Below are positions 62,840 to 64,000 of a DNA stretch of 64,000 bases, piece by piece (the stretch's first letter is position 1; each line of letters begins with the position of its first letter). The notes beneath the pieces are model-generated. The model did not search any database. It saw only the letters and a program-made list of their open reading frames with translations, and was not told where the DNA came from. A program made the position numbers and the translations under genes. This DNA comes from Scatomonas sp963928055. Its GTDB lineage: Bacteria > Bacillota > Clostridia > Lachnospirales > Lachnospiraceae. The stretch lies in contig CAWVDN010000004.1 of NCBI GenBank assembly GCA_963928055.1, positions 62,001 to 126,000 of the forward strand, written 5' to 3'.

Positions 62840-63364
62840 GTGAAAATTCTGTATGGAATATCGGGTCTGCTGATCCCCTGTATGATTTTTTATATTGTAG
62901 GCAGCGCTCTGGCGGCCAAAAAGAACGTCTACGAAGATTTTACCGACGGCGCCAGAGAGGGATTAACTACGGCAGTCAGACTCCTGCCCACGCTGATCGG
63001 TCTTTTGACGCGGTGGGCGTACTGAGGGCTTCCGGCTTTCTGGATATGGCGGCGGAACAGCTGGGGAAGCTCACCCGGGCGGTGGGGTTTTCCCGCGGGC
63101 CTGGTGCCCCTGGCGCTGGTCGGCTTTTTTCTTCCAGCGCCGCCGCGGGCCTTCTTTGGATATCTATAAACAGTACGGCACGGATTCGCTGCTGGGAATG
63201 ACAGCTTCCCTGATGATGAGCTGCACGGAGACGGTTTTTATACCATGACGGTTTATTTTACGGCGGCCCGGGTGACCAGGACCCGCTATACCCTGGCAGG
63301 GGGCGCTGCTGGCTTCGGCGGCGGGGATCGCGGCAGCACGGTCCTGGGAAATCTTTTAACATAA
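62840..63364 (+). CDS. spmB: Spore maturation protein SpmB-like, frameshifted
   Basis: Repaired, a ~172-residue membrane protein with Gate-type helices. The start is ISGLLIPCMIFYIVGSALAA, followed by VYEDFTDGAREGLTTAVRLLPTLIGL, then VGVLRASGFLDM, LVPLALVG-like, RLFSSSAAAGLL, YKQYGTDSLLGMTASLMMSCTETVFYTM and the end TVLGNLLT. SpmA and SpmB help dehydrate the spore core; SpmA is not adjacent here. Start GTG 62840 is chosen by alignment with SpmB and has no strong ribosome site, so the true start is uncertain. Breaks occur near 63005-63015, 63090, 63150, 63240 and 63300. Confidence 0.8.
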
Positions 63365-63444
63365 TCGGCCTTGTTATGGCGGAGGCCTTTGTAGTATACT
63401 GCTGTGTGGAACAGAAATTTTCCTTAAGAGAGGACGGAAGAGTT

Positions 63445-64000
63445 ATGAATCAGAATACATTGCCGGATGTTTCCATGGACGAGATCATAGAGATCGTCAG
63501 AGGGACAAAAAAAATCCTCCTGGACGCGGAAGCCAGATCGCATATTCATCAGAAAGGGCCTGCGGATTTTGTGACGGAGGTGGACTTCATGTGCAGGAGT
63601 ACCTGTCGAAGGAGCTTACCCGGAGATATCCGGAGATCCAGTTTATGGGGGGAGGAGAAGGATAACCGGGACCTGGATCCGGACGGAGCCCTGTGGATCC
63701 TGGATCCGGTGGACGGGACCACCAACCTGATCCACCAGTACCGCCAGAGCGCGGTCTCCCTGGGGCTCTCTGTGGGCCGCCGGATCTTGGCGGCAGTGAT
63801 CTACAATCCCTATTCGGAAGAGATTTTTTCCGCCAGAGCCGGGGAGGGAGCTTCTGCAACGGGAAGCCTCTGTCGGTGAGCCGGGCGGAGAAACTGTCGG
63901 AAAGCCTCATCGAGTTCGGGAACATCCCCCTATTACCGGGGAATACACGGACTGGACCTTCCGGAAAGCCAGGGAGATCTTCCAAAGCTGCGTGGACATC
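63445..64000 (+). CDS. Inositol monophosphatase family protein (partial, frameshifted)
   Basis: The gene starts at ATG 63445 (MNQNTLPDVSMDEI) with GAGGACGG upstream and runs off the window. Segments DFVTEVDF, MGEEKDN-like (after repair) and WILDPVDGTTNLIH carry the metal-binding Glu and the DPxDGTTN signature of IMPase/SuhB/CysQ-type phosphatases. Likely substrates are inositol phosphate, 3'-phosphoadenosine phosphate or fructose bisphosphate. Breaks lie near 63593, 63645-63655 (G run), 63850 and 63925. It is the last feature and carries the same indel errors as its neighbours. Confidence 0.82.

Overview
The window reads as a stretch of a GC-rich chromosome from a spore-forming Lachnospiraceae-type Clostridia. 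The supporting signs are a SpmB-like spore maturation gene, a Csp-type subtilase, a UPF0735/hom/homoserine-kinase-like threonine operon, a RibU gene behind an FMN riboswitch, a NEAT/Shp heme locus, AGGAGG-type ribosome sites and frequent GTG/TTG starts. I see no rRNA, tRNA, prophage, insertion sequence or CRISPR array.

Layout. 1-4.4 kb: end of tatD, an autoregulated TetR gene, an alpha-amylase-family glycosidase and glgB. 4.4-5.1 kb: a non-coding array of fourteen 53-bp tandem units. 5.3-8.4 kb: traX-like, nhaC-like and GNAT genes, all leftward. 8.5-20.4 kb: a heme-uptake island containing a small anchored protein, two NEAT-domain surface proteins (one also carrying an FMN-binding domain), Shp, a HtsABC-like heme importer, a DUF454 protein and a CydDC-like ABC exporter pair. 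20.4-32.9 kb: a sugar-catabolic cluster with SorC and LacI regulators, DeoC, two zinc dehydrogenases, an Rbs-type ABC importer, a fucose/arabinose-isomerase-like protein, a VOC protein and an FGGY kinase; its substrate is not evident. 33-46.4 kb: housekeeping genes (SRAP, VanZ, secA, prfB with its programmed frameshift, threonine synthesis, tex, a NUDIX hydrolase). 46.4-50.6 kb: riboswitch-controlled ribU, a rubredoxin-glutamate synthase protein and a subtilase. 50.7-64 kb: hisC, a degenerate polysaccharide deacetylase, a NYN protein, dapF, fhs, asnS, a SbcD/YhaN pair, endonuclease IV, a eukaryote-type HisA, arylamine N-acetyltransferase, spmB and an inositol-monophosphatase-family gene that runs off the end.

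How it works together. The heme island resembles the streptococcal shr-shp-hts/sia arrangement. Surface NEAT proteins and Shp would relay heme to a lipoprotein (HtsA-like) and then through HtsBC; the terminal ABC pair probably handles heme or redox stress. In the sugar cluster, import, isomerisation, phosphorylation, oxidation and aldol cleavage are all represented under two local regulators.

Quality. Single-base indels, mostly at homopolymers, break genes at 2.6-3.1 kb, 9.6-12.5 kb, 49.9 kb and especially 53.2-64 kb, mostly in conserved housekeeping genes. I treat these as probable consensus errors, not real pseudogenes. Gene limits in those parts are given for the repaired reading frames.
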